64,000 bases of DNA from Desulfobacula sp964636495 (lineage in GTDB: Bacteria; Desulfobacterota; Desulfobacteria; Desulfobacterales; Desulfobacteraceae): the NCBI GenBank assembly GCA_964636495.1, contig CAZWSL010000009.1, positions 1-64,000 on the forward strand, given 5' to 3'. The notes below the pieces were generated by a model that saw nothing but the letters and a program-made list of their open reading frames with translations, searched no databases and was not told where the DNA came from. Positions 1-8,141 of the stretch are shown here, piece after piece. The translations under genes were made by a program, and so were the position numbers. The stretch's first letter is position 1, and every line of letters starts with the position of its first letter.

Positions 1-20
1 AGGTAATTTTTTTTATAAAT

Positions 21-869
21 CTAATCATCTCTAAAAATAGGTGCTGAATAATTACCTCTCTTTTTTAAATCCTCTTTTGTCTTTAACCCTGGAAAATGGG
101 AAGGACTTTTTATATCATCCCCCTTGTTAACCCCCCTGAGATCCGCAATTTCTCTTGTAACTTTGCTTCCGGGCAGGTGTCCTCCCATACCGGGCTTGGT
201 TGACTGCCCTATCTTGATTTCAATGGCATCTACTTTTTTCAGATTCTCTTCATTAACACTGTACAGGTTAGGCACATACTCAAATATATATTTATATGCA
301 TTTTCGAAATCCTGGGATAAAATGCCCCCTTCACCTGAACCCACTGCTGTTTTTGAAGCAGCACTTCCTGCTGCCAGGGCCATTTTTGCCTCCCGTGAGA
401 GTGCACCAAAAGACATGTGGGCGATATAAACAGGTGATTCAATGATAAGGGGATGATCAGCATCGGGACCTATAATGGTTCTGACATTAACAGGGTCCTC
501 ACTATTCAACGGTATTTTTGCAAGCTGTGCTCCCTTGATGAGTATATCATCCCATGAGATGGTTTTAAGTCTGGTACGCATAGGCTCATAAATAATATCC
601 CCTCCTGCTGAAATCTCATGAATATCTGAAAAATAGTGTTCTGTTTCAGACATTGTTCTTTTAAGATCAGGTGATTGTTCTGATTCTTTTCTCCCCTTTT
701 TCAGTTCTGCTGTTTCATCTGCCTGATACAAAGCGTCATCTTTTTTTTTAAACATTTTTTTTAACGAACCACATACAGGACACGGCCAGTCACCGTCAAG
801 TGTGTCCCAGGAAGGATTGTTTCCGTCGTCATAAATAAATTTACACACGTCACATATATACTCAGCCAT
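21..869 (-). CDS. rubredoxin domain fused to N-terminal part of an FMN-binding glutamate-synthase-like domain (truncated)
   Basis: Residues 1-40 form a rubredoxin-like domain with a CDVC and a CPVC knuckle. From about residue 85 the protein matches the FMN-binding glutamate synthase (GltB central/FMN) family, including the stretches SFGALSREAK, GEGG and KPGMGGHLPG. In that family roughly 180 more residues, completing the barrel, should follow the SP-x-HFPG-x-KTKEDL segment. Here a divergent tail of about a dozen residues leads to a TAG stop, so the gene looks truncated or frameshifted rather than complete. The start is supported by AGGAGATAAC just before the ATG. The intact family probably transfers electrons from rubredoxin to FMN; whether this shortened form works is unknown. 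Confidence 0.7.
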   Translation of the reverse strand: MAEYICDVCKFIYDDGNNPSWDTLDGDWPCPVCGSLKKMFKKKDDALYQADETAELKKGRKESEQSPDLKRTMSETEHYFSDIHEISAGGDIIYEPMRTRLKTISWDDILIKGAQLAKIPLNSEDPVNVRTIIGPDADHPLIIESPVYIAHMSFGALSREAKMALAAGSAASKTAVGSGEGGILSQDFENAYKYIFEYVPNLYSVNEENLKKVDAIEIKIGQSTKPGMGGHLPGSKVTREIADLRGVNKGDDIKSPSHFPGLKTKEDLKKRGNYSAPIFRDD

Positions 870-1072
870 TGTTATCTCCTGTGAAAATTGAATAAAGCCA
901 TTTCACAATACTATTTTGCATAATGCCTTTCAAGTATGAAGAATAAAAAGATAATACCATTGCCAAAAAATAAAAACATTGATAGATTGAAGCTTATTTT
1001 AAGGCTTATAATGATACAATTGAAAATATTGAAGAAAAAATATCTGAAAATTACAGAAGTAACTGATTATTT

Positions 1073-2773
1073 ATGTTAAGTATTAAATCCATTGGAAGGA
1101 TAAGCAAGCGATACCTGCACCTGAAAAGATATCAGCAGATAATCAGTATTATTCTGAAGTACGGTTTTGATAATATAGTCGAAGCCATGAATATAGACCG
1201 CTATATTGAATCGGGTCTTAAATTCATTCCCTTTGTCAAAAGGGATGAAAAAATTGAAAAGCTGTCTAAAAATCAACGGATGCGAATGACGCTCGAGGAA
1301 CTTGGACCCACTTTTATTAAAATGGGACAGGTCCTCTCCACCAGGCCTGATCTTATTCCACTTGATCTTTTAGCTGAATTTGAAAAACTTCAGAATCATG
1401 TTCCCCCTTTTCCATTTGAAGATGTAAAAAACATTATTGAATCTGAATTTGGAAAACCGTATGATCAGGTGTTTGAATCAATAGAAGAGACTCCTTTTGC
1501 CAGTGCTTCCATCGGCCAGGTTCACAGGGCACAGATTGATGGTAAAAACCAGATTGCTGTAAAAATCCAGAGACCGGGCATTCGAAAAATAATTGAAACC
1601 GACCTTGAAATAATGCTTCATTTAGCCTCCATAATGGAAAATAATATTGAAGAAGTTGCCATTTTCAAACCAGTGAAAATTGTGGAAGAGTTTGCCAAAA
1701 CCCTTGAAAAAGAGCTGGACTACTCCATTGAGGCATCCAATATGGAACAGATGGCTAAACAGTTCAAATACGACAGAACCGTCCACATCCCAAAAGTATA
1801 TTTTGATGAATCCAGCAGCCGGGTTTTAGCCATGGAACTGATTGAAGGGATCAAAGCTGATGATGTGGAAGAGATTGAATCTGCAGGGCTCAGCAAAAAA
1901 GTACTCACCCGGCGTGGTGCAGATTTTGTCATGAAGCAGGTGTTTAAATTTGGATTTTTCCATGCAGATCCCCATCCCGGCAATATTTTTGTACTGGAAA
2001 ACAATTGTATCTGCCCTGTTGACTTCGGAATGGTGGGCTTTGTTGATCAGCTCACTAAGGAAGCGTTTGTTGATCTGATCCACAGCATTGCCACAAGGGA
2101 TTTTAAACTTACGGCAAGATTGCTGTGTGAACTGGCTGAATATGAAGTGCAGCCGGATCTTGCAAACCTGGAAAAAGATGTATCTCTATTTGTATTCATG
2201 CATCTTTCAAAATCTCTGAAGGAAATTAACACCGCTAAAATGGTCAACAAATTTCTTGAACTCAGTGCCACCCACAAACTCAGAATTCCACCAGACTTTT
2301 TCCTGATGATGAAAGCCTTTGTCAATCTTGAAGGGATCGCCTCAAAACTTGATCCTGATTTTGATATGATCTCCCATGCAATCCCCTATGTCACGGCTGC
2401 ACAGTTCGGCAAATTCACTCCGGCAAGGGTTTTCAGAGAATTCATAGGCATTACAAGACAATCGTATAAAATGCTCCAGATCCTGCCTTCAGACATCATG
2501 GAAATCATACGTCTGGCAAAATTCGGGCAGCTGTCGCTCAATCTGAAGGTGGAAGGCCTTGACAAGATGTTGAATACCATGGATCAGACCAGCAACAGAA
2601 TCTCTTTTTCAATCATCATAGCTGCACTGATCCTCGGGTCTGCACTGGTACTTAAATCCAAAGTACCGCCCATGATTTTCGGGGTATCTGTCATTGGAAT
2701 CGCGGGATTTCTTGCCGCCGCTGTCATGGGAATGTGGCTTTTGATAGCCATTATCAGAAGAGGCCGTCTCTGA
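1073..2773 (+). CDS. ubiB: ABC1/AarF/UbiB family atypical kinase
   Basis: A 566-residue membrane-anchored atypical kinase/ATPase of the UbiB (ABC1, COQ8) family, whose members act in isoprenoid quinone biosynthesis or lipid homeostasis. Visible family signatures are the KxGQ-type motif FIKMGQVLSTRPD at 81-93, the Ala-rich loop ASASIGQVHRA at 143-153, the VKIQRPG lysine near 164, HADPHPGN at 297-304 and the metal-binding DFG at 317-319. Two hydrophobic segments close the C-terminus (about 525-562), as expected for the family. There is no strong ribosome binding site at this ATG, so the start could be slightly wrong. It is monocistronic; the substrate, probably connected to menaquinone in this kind of organism, is inferred. 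Confidence 0.9.
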   Translation: MLSIKSIGRISKRYLHLKRYQQIISIILKYGFDNIVEAMNIDRYIESGLKFIPFVKRDEKIEKLSKNQRMRMTLEELGPTFIKMGQVLSTRPDLIPLDLLAEFEKLQNHVPPFPFEDVKNIIESEFGKPYDQVFESIEETPFASASIGQVHRAQIDGKNQIAVKIQRPGIRKIIETDLEIMLHLASIMENNIEEVAIFKPVKIVEEFAKTLEKELDYSIEASNMEQMAKQFKYDRTVHIPKVYFDESSSRVLAMELIEGIKADDVEEIESAGLSKKVLTRRGADFVMKQVFKFGFFHADPHPGNIFVLENNCICPVDFGMVGFVDQLTKEAFVDLIHSIATRDFKLTARLLCELAEYEVQPDLANLEKDVSLFVFMHLSKSLKEINTAKMVNKFLELSATHKLRIPPDFFLMMKAFVNLEGIASKLDPDFDMISHAIPYVTAAQFGKFTPARVFREFIGITRQSYKMLQILPSDIMEIIRLAKFGQLSLNLKVEGLDKMLNTMDQTSNRISFSIIIAALILGSALVLKSKVPPMIFGVSVIGIAGFLAAAVMGMWLLIAIIRRGRL

Positions 2774-2881
2774 TAATTTCATACATTTCAAGAATGTTCC
2801 TTCAATTATCCGCTCATTGAGGCTTATCAGCAGATCAGTGGAAAATTTCACACACCTTTTTCGTGCAGGATCCAACTTTCA

Positions 2882-3403
2882 TCAGACATCCAGGTTTGCC
2901 GGCTCACAATACTCCCTTGCATGACGGCAGTAAGGACATCTTGGCGGAGGTTCATGACCTTCATAGGTATATCCGCAGATACTGCATTTCCACCGTATGG
3001 GCTTCTCTCTTTTATAAACACTTCCTGTTTCAACAAGAGCTAACAGTCTTTGAAATCTCTCAAGATGATTTTTCTCTATTTTTGCTATCTGGTTGAAGAG
3101 AACATCTGCCCTGGTATCTCCCTCGATTTCCGCATGAAGTGCAAACTGAGGGTACATCTTCTCAGCCTCAAGGGTTTCTCCCTCTATTGCCTCTTTCAGA
3201 TTTTTCTCTGTTGTTTTCTCACCATAAAGCAGCCTGTATTCTTCAAGTGCATGGTACATCTCATTCTCTGCAGTCTCTTCAAAAATTTTTGCAATATAAT
3301 GATAACCCTCTTTTCTGGCAGTCTGTGCATAGAACATATATCTGCTGTGTGCCATGGATTCCCCGGCAAATGCAGCCTTTAAGTTTTCTCTGGTCTTACT
3401 CAT
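2882..3403 (-). CDS. rubrerythrin with C-terminal rubredoxin domain
   Basis: Peroxide-reducing di-iron protein of the anaerobic oxygen-defence system. The N-terminal four-helix domain carries the ferritin-like Glu/His ligands (AFAGESMAHSRY, AENEMYHALEEY, IEKNHLERF). The C-terminus holds a rubredoxin-like Fe(SCys)4 site built from CSICGY and CPYC. The chosen ATG at 3403 has GGAGGG seven bases upstream. A longer reading from 3484 adds 27 residues unlike the family and is rejected. The gene is convergent with the upstream ubiB-like gene and stands alone. Electrons normally arrive from a rubredoxin or NAD(P)H oxidoreductase. Confidence 0.93.
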   Translation of the reverse strand: MSKTRENLKAAFAGESMAHSRYMFYAQTARKEGYHYIAKIFEETAENEMYHALEEYRLLYGEKTTEKNLKEAIEGETLEAEKMYPQFALHAEIEGDTRADVLFNQIAKIEKNHLERFQRLLALVETGSVYKREKPIRWKCSICGYTYEGHEPPPRCPYCRHAREYCEPANLDV

Positions 3404-3703
3404 TTCTCCCTCCATAAGGAACCTCATTAAAAAGTGTAATCGACCTGATCCTGTAATTTTATTGCAGGAAAAATTAAATTGCAATTTTTTTTAGATCATT
3501 TCAATTTTTCTTTACCAGACAGACATGCCTGAAAAACGTTTGACACTATAAATTTTATATGAAAAAATCGGGCCTGTGAATCCAGCTTATATGTTATACG
3601 CTGACATGATACAATTAACATTGATCTGTTTTCAATATATTGATGCTTATTGAAATTTTCAAAAATATAAATATCAATGAATTCAAAGATATATGGAGAG
3701 TGA

Positions 3704-4537
3704 ATGAATCTAAAAAATCCAGTAGAAATTTTCTCAGATAAACATAAATTTGAGATAACAATAGAGGTCGTTCCCCCAGAGGACAGCGATCATAAAAAAA
3801 TACTTGAAAAATTATCTGACCTTTCTGATCTCTCATTTTACGGTTTCAGTGTGGCGTCAAATCCAATAGCAAAATCAAAGATGTCAGCCATGGTATTCTG
3901 CCACATGATACAGGAATCTACAGGGAAACCTGCTGTTTTGCACTGCACTGTGCGGGATCACAACAGACTTGGGCTGCAGAGTGAGCTGTGGGGTGCAAAG
4001 GCGCTGGGTATAAAATCTGTCATTGCCGTGACAGGTGATCCATCTGCAAAAAAAGAAGAGAATCCAGTAGAGTTTGTTGCGGATCTAAATGTATTTGAAC
4101 TCATTGAATTGATGAAAAAATCTGGTCTCCATACAGGTGCTGTTCTTGATTTCAGACCTGAAATCAACGGCCTTCACCATGAGATAAAACGTCTTGAAAA
4201 AAAAATTGCTGCAGGATGCCAGTTTGCTGTTACTCAGCCGGTCTACGATGAAAAAACAGCAACTGCAATACACAACGGAACAAAACATATGAATATACCT
4301 GTCATTATGGGTATTTTACCCCTGTTATCCTACAAGCATGCAAGATTTCTTAACGATAAAGTGGATGGTATAGCAGTACCTGCTTTTCTGCTCAAACAGA
4401 TGAAAGAGACAAAAGAGCCTGTGGAGCATGGCGCTTTCCATGCAAAAGAGATGCTTGATATGGCAAGGAATCTGTTTTCCGGTGCCTGTATCATGCCTCC
4501 CTTTGACAGATATGAGATATTAAAAAAAATAGTGTGA
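3704..4537 (+). CDS. metF: methylenetetrahydrofolate reductase
   Basis: FAD-dependent TIM-barrel enzyme that interconverts 5,10-methylene- and 5-methyl-tetrahydrofolate, feeding methionine synthesis and, in many sulfate reducers, the Wood-Ljungdahl pathway. Recognised by the N-terminal ITIEVVPP catalytic-glutamate segment, the HCTVRDHNR segment near 80, AVTGDPSA near 112, FAVTQPVYD near 180 and a PxxMGILPLLS segment near 205. Its 277 residues are typical of the short prokaryotic form without a C-terminal regulatory domain. A GGAG-like site precedes the ATG. No partner subunit (MetV) is adjacent. Confidence 0.93.
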   Translation: MNLKNPVEIFSDKHKFEITIEVVPPEDSDHKKILEKLSDLSDLSFYGFSVASNPIAKSKMSAMVFCHMIQESTGKPAVLHCTVRDHNRLGLQSELWGAKALGIKSVIAVTGDPSAKKEENPVEFVADLNVFELIELMKKSGLHTGAVLDFRPEINGLHHEIKRLEKKIAAGCQFAVTQPVYDEKTATAIHNGTKHMNIPVIMGILPLLSYKHARFLNDKVDGIAVPAFLLKQMKETKEPVEHGAFHAKEMLDMARNLFSGACIMPPFDRYEILKKIV

Positions 4538-4728
4538 GAAGCCTGATATTGAAGTTGATAGTTTAAGATTTCTTTCAAATATTGATATGGCATGATTTTT
4601 GAATGTTCATTAAAAAAACTAACAACCGATAAAGAGACGCTTTTGATATTAATTAAAGACAAAATATGGTATCAAAAAATGCCGGCTGCATAACTTAGTT
4701 TAATTATTTAAAAAGGAGAAGAGTAAAA

Positions 4729-4920
4729 ATGAAAGTAACCATTACCAAACAATGCATGGGTGACAGAAATTGTAATGATTTGTGTGCTGAAGTATTTGAG
4801 TATGATGAAAATCAACTCATTTCAACTGTTAAAATGGATGAAATACCGGAACATCTGCAAAGTATTGTTCAGCAGGCAGCAGATGAGTGCGGTGCTGAAG
4901 CCATTATTATTGAAAAATAG
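4729..4920 (+). CDS. monocluster ferredoxin with CxxDxxC motif
   Basis: A 63-residue ferredoxin. Cluster ligands visible are Cys9, Asp12, Cys15 and the C-terminal Cys54; Cys19 is an additional cysteine. Asp replaces the usual second Cys, as in Pyrococcus furiosus ferredoxin and Desulfovibrio africanus ferredoxin III, where the cluster converts between 3Fe-4S and 4Fe-4S. The usual CP at the fourth ligand is CG here. AAAAAGGAGAAGAG gives a strong ribosome binding site. It lies 14 bp upstream of a rubrerythrin gene in the same direction, so the two are probably co-transcribed and the ferredoxin may be its electron donor (inference). Confidence 0.88.
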   Translation: MKVTITKQCMGDRNCNDLCAEVFEYDENQLISTVKMDEIPEHLQSIVQQAADECGAEAIIIEK

Positions 4921-4934
4921 AAAAGAGGCGTGTC

Positions 4935-5510
4935 ATGATTAAATTCAGGGAAAGCTGCACTGCTAAAAATCTTCATATCTCATTTGCAGCAGAGACCCAG
5001 GCAAGAACAAGATATGATTTTTTTGCAAACAAGGCAAGGGATGAAGGCTTTATCCAGATTGCAAAAATATTTAACGAAACTGCTGATCAGGAATTTGAAC
5101 ATGCACTGCGGTTTTTTAAATTTTTCAATGGGGGAGAGCTTGAGATGAAATGGGTCTTCCCAACAGGTGTAATTAAAGACACCCGTGCAAACCTGCTGTC
5201 TGCAGCAGCTCTGGAAAAATATGTGAGTGAAGAGATGTATGCCCAGTTTGCAGAAACAGCTGAAAAGGAAGGATTTGCAAGGGCAGAAGATACCTTTAAA
5301 AATATAATTGTAGCAGAAGAACATCATGAAAAACTCTACCTTGAACTTGCTGACAATATTGCAGGGAACAGGGTATTTGAAAAAGAGGAAGAGAAGGTAT
5401 GGAGGTGCCTGAGCTGCGGATACCTCCATACCGGGAAAGCGGCTCCAAAAAAATGCCCGGCCTGTGTAAAACCACGGGGTTATTTTGAACTGCTTTATAA
5501 AAACTGGTAA
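4935..5510 (+). CDS. rubrerythrin with C-terminal rubredoxin domain
   Basis: Second rubrerythrin in this stretch, about 191 residues. The di-iron four-helix domain shows AAETQARTRYDFF, ADQEFEHALRFF, SEEMYAQFAETAEKE and VAEEHHEKLY. The C-terminal rubredoxin-like domain has CLSCGY and CPAC. It sits directly downstream of the CxxDxxC ferredoxin and has an AGAGGCG ribosome binding site. Likely role is NAD(P)H- or rubredoxin-linked hydrogen peroxide reduction. The sequence between helices is rather different from the copy at 2882-3403, so it is a paralogue, not a recent duplicate. Confidence 0.92.
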   Translation: MIKFRESCTAKNLHISFAAETQARTRYDFFANKARDEGFIQIAKIFNETADQEFEHALRFFKFFNGGELEMKWVFPTGVIKDTRANLLSAAALEKYVSEEMYAQFAETAEKEGFARAEDTFKNIIVAEEHHEKLYLELADNIAGNRVFEKEEEKVWRCLSCGYLHTGKAAPKKCPACVKPRGYFELLYKNW

Positions 5511-5515
5511 AAAAA

Positions 5516-5561
5516 GCATGGCAGAGAAGTGTTTGATACAGATATGACTCATCTGCCATGC
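5516..5561. terminator. inverted repeat after the ferredoxin-rubrerythrin pair
   Basis: Perfect 10-bp arms GCATGGCAGA (5516-5525) and TCTGCCATGC (5552-5561) enclose a 26-base loop just after the rubrerythrin stop codon. Placement fits transcript termination or 3' end protection. There is no U-run, so intrinsic termination is uncertain. Confidence 0.45.
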
Positions 5562-5721
5562 ATCATTAAAGCCCCAGAGCTTCACCTTCCAGAAACCGTA
5601 TTATTCTGACAATTCCAAAAAGGGTTTATCCAGTTACGATATCCGTTACACAATAAAACAATTCATGGGAATTGCAGGAAAACTGACTGCTTGATCCATA
5701 ACATGGGAGAAGAGAAAATAA

Positions 5722-7863
5722 TTGAAAAAAGTTATTAAACAGCTTTTCATCATCTCGGTTGTTGCCATTTCACTGTATATCTTTTTCTCCATGGATTTTG
5801 AAAAATATCTCACCCTCGAATACATTAAAGCACAGCAGTCCTCCTTTGAGCAGTATTATCTTGACCACAAAACAACCACAATTGCAGTCTACATGGCTGT
5901 TTACATAGCTGTTACTGCTCTCTCTCTGCCCGGAGCCGCTGCCATGACCATTGCAGGAGGAGTGCTTTTCGGGATGATCAAAGGTGTTGCTGCAGTCTCC
6001 TTTGCCAGCACCATTGGGGCAACACTTGCTTTTCTTGCTTCAAGATTTATTTTAAAAGATTATGTCCAGAATAAATTGGGTGACAGGGTCCAGACAATAA
6101 ACAGAGAGATTGAAAAAGATGGTGCATTTTATCTTTTCAGCCTGCGCATGGTTCCTGTTTTCCCGTTTTTTATTATCAACCTTGTTATGGGACTGACTCC
6201 CATATCAACGGCTTCATTTTTTTTTATCAGCCAGGCAGGCATGCTCGCAGGAACAATTGTTTATGTAAATGCAGGAACCCAGTTAAGTAAAATTGATTCT
6301 CTTAGCCAGATCCTCTCGCCTGAACTGATTTTTTCCTTTGTTCTGCTTGGCGTATTACCCATAATTGCAAAAAAAGCAATTGAATTTATCAAAACTGAAA
6401 AGATATATTCAACTTTTGAAAAGCCGGAAAAATTTGATTACAACCTGGTAGTGATCGGTGCAGGATCAGCAGGACTTGTAACTTCATACATCTCTGCAAT
6501 GGCCAAATCTAAAGTTGCCCTTATTGAAAAAGATAAAATGGGCGGAGACTGCCTTAATACCGGTTGTATTCCAAGCAAAGCCCTGATCCGCTCCGCCAGA
6601 ATGATCTCCTATGCAAAGCGCGCACAAGAGTTTGGTTTCAACAGTGCATCTGTTGATTTTACATTTGAAAGGGTTATGGAGAGAGTCCATAAAATCATAA
6701 AAAAAGTTGAGCCCCATGACTCCATTGAACATTATACTGATCTTGGTGTTGACTGTATCAAAGGCAGAGCAGAGATCTTGTCACCATTCACGGTAGGGGT
6801 GAATGGCAGAATAATCTCCTGTCGCAGCATCGTCATTGCAACAGGGGCAAAACCATTTATACCTGACATTAAAGGGATTGATAAAATCTGCTGCCTCACT
6901 TCCGATAATATATGGGATTTGAAAACACTCCCTGAAAAGCTCCTCATACTGGGAGGAGGACCTGTCGGGGTCGAACTGGCCCAGACTTTTGCAAGACTCG
7001 GAGCGTCAACAGTCATTGTCATCCGTGGAAAAAGACTCCTTGCAAAGGAGGACATAGAAATTTCAGATATGATAAGGAAAAAGTTTGAAGTTGAAAATAT
7101 TAAAATATTGACAGAGCATCACCCAGAAGAGATTATTTTAAAAAACAGCTCAAAATTCCTTGTCTGCAGGAGTGAAGAGAAGACAACAGAGATTGAGTTT
7201 GATGAAATCCTTATTGCGGCAGGAAGAAAGCCTAATACAGAAAGACTTGGTCTGGAAAAACTGGGTGTAAACCTTACCCGCAGAGGAGCCGTTCAAACCA
7301 ATGAGATGCTCCAGACTAATTTTCCTAATATATTTTGTGCCGGCGATGTAACAGGGTCCTTTCAATTTACCCATACTGCAGCACATCAGGCATGGTATGC
7401 TGCAATTAACAGCCTTTTCGGACAGTTCAGAAGATCAGCTGTTGATTATCGTGTCATTCCCAGAGCCACCTATACTGATCCTGAAATTGCCCGGGTCGGA
7501 CTTAATGAGCTCGAAGCAGCAGAGAAGCGCATTGAATATGAAGTGACCACCTATGGGATAGAGGATCTGGACAGGGCGATCTGTGATTCCGAGGACAACG
7601 GTATGGTAAAGATATTAACAAAACCCGGGACAGATAAAATTATTGGTGTCACCATTGCAGGCTCCCACGCCGGAGATCTGATAGCAGAATATGCCCTTGC
7701 CATGAAATACAACCTTGGTTTAAATAAAATATTGAATACTATCCACACATATCCCACACTTGCTGAAGCCAATAAATATGCAGCTGGAAAATGGAAAAAA
7801 AAACATCTGCCTGTAAAACTCCTGAACTGGGCAAAAAAATATCACACCTGGATGAGAGGGTAA
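5722..7863 (+). CDS. VTT-domain (TVP38/DedA-like) membrane protein fused to pyridine nucleotide-disulfide oxidoreductase
   Basis: A 713-residue fusion. Residues 1-225 have several hydrophobic segments and the VTT/SNARE-associated domain pattern (ALSLPGAAAMTIAGG near 66-80; LRMVPVFPFFIIN near 141-153). Residues 238-713 are a class I flavin disulfide reductase: FAD motif GAGSAG at 246-251, redox disulfide Cys277/Cys282 in GGDCLNTGCIPSKA, an NAD(P) motif LGGGPVGVE near 413, and a C-terminal HTYPTLAEA where dihydrolipoamide dehydrogenases usually have HxHPT. Translation starts at TTG after GGGAGAAGAG. The fusion anchors a MerA/Lpd-like reductase at the membrane; the substrate is unknown and could be a disulfide, a quinone or a metal ion. 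Confidence 0.9.
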   Translation: MKKVIKQLFIISVVAISLYIFFSMDFEKYLTLEYIKAQQSSFEQYYLDHKTTTIAVYMAVYIAVTALSLPGAAAMTIAGGVLFGMIKGVAAVSFASTIGATLAFLASRFILKDYVQNKLGDRVQTINREIEKDGAFYLFSLRMVPVFPFFIINLVMGLTPISTASFFFISQAGMLAGTIVYVNAGTQLSKIDSLSQILSPELIFSFVLLGVLPIIAKKAIEFIKTEKIYSTFEKPEKFDYNLVVIGAGSAGLVTSYISAMAKSKVALIEKDKMGGDCLNTGCIPSKALIRSARMISYAKRAQEFGFNSASVDFTFERVMERVHKIIKKVEPHDSIEHYTDLGVDCIKGRAEILSPFTVGVNGRIISCRSIVIATGAKPFIPDIKGIDKICCLTSDNIWDLKTLPEKLLILGGGPVGVELAQTFARLGASTVIVIRGKRLLAKEDIEISDMIRKKFEVENIKILTEHHPEEIILKNSSKFLVCRSEEKTTEIEFDEILIAAGRKPNTERLGLEKLGVNLTRRGAVQTNEMLQTNFPNIFCAGDVTGSFQFTHTAAHQAWYAAINSLFGQFRRSAVDYRVIPRATYTDPEIARVGLNELEAAEKRIEYEVTTYGIEDLDRAICDSEDNGMVKILTKPGTDKIIGVTIAGSHAGDLIAEYALAMKYNLGLNKILNTIHTYPTLAEANKYAAGKWKKKHLPVKLLNWAKKYHTWMRG

Positions 7864-8141
7864 TTGATCACATCATGTATATTCCTGCATCAGAGAAAGA
7901 GATCGCACTGATCAGCAAGTTTCATAATATTCTGCTTGTGCAGACTTAATTTGTGAAATATCCTGACCAAAATGCACAATTTGAACATGACTGCTGGCTG
8001 TTTACTATCTTATCAAAGCGTATCCTCTGCCAGCAGCAGATATCTGTCAGTAGGGATTTATTCTAAATTGCCATTTTTATTTTATTTTTTTTGTGATAAA
8101 GATATCCAGATATTTATCGAACTCAGATAAAAAGGGATAAT

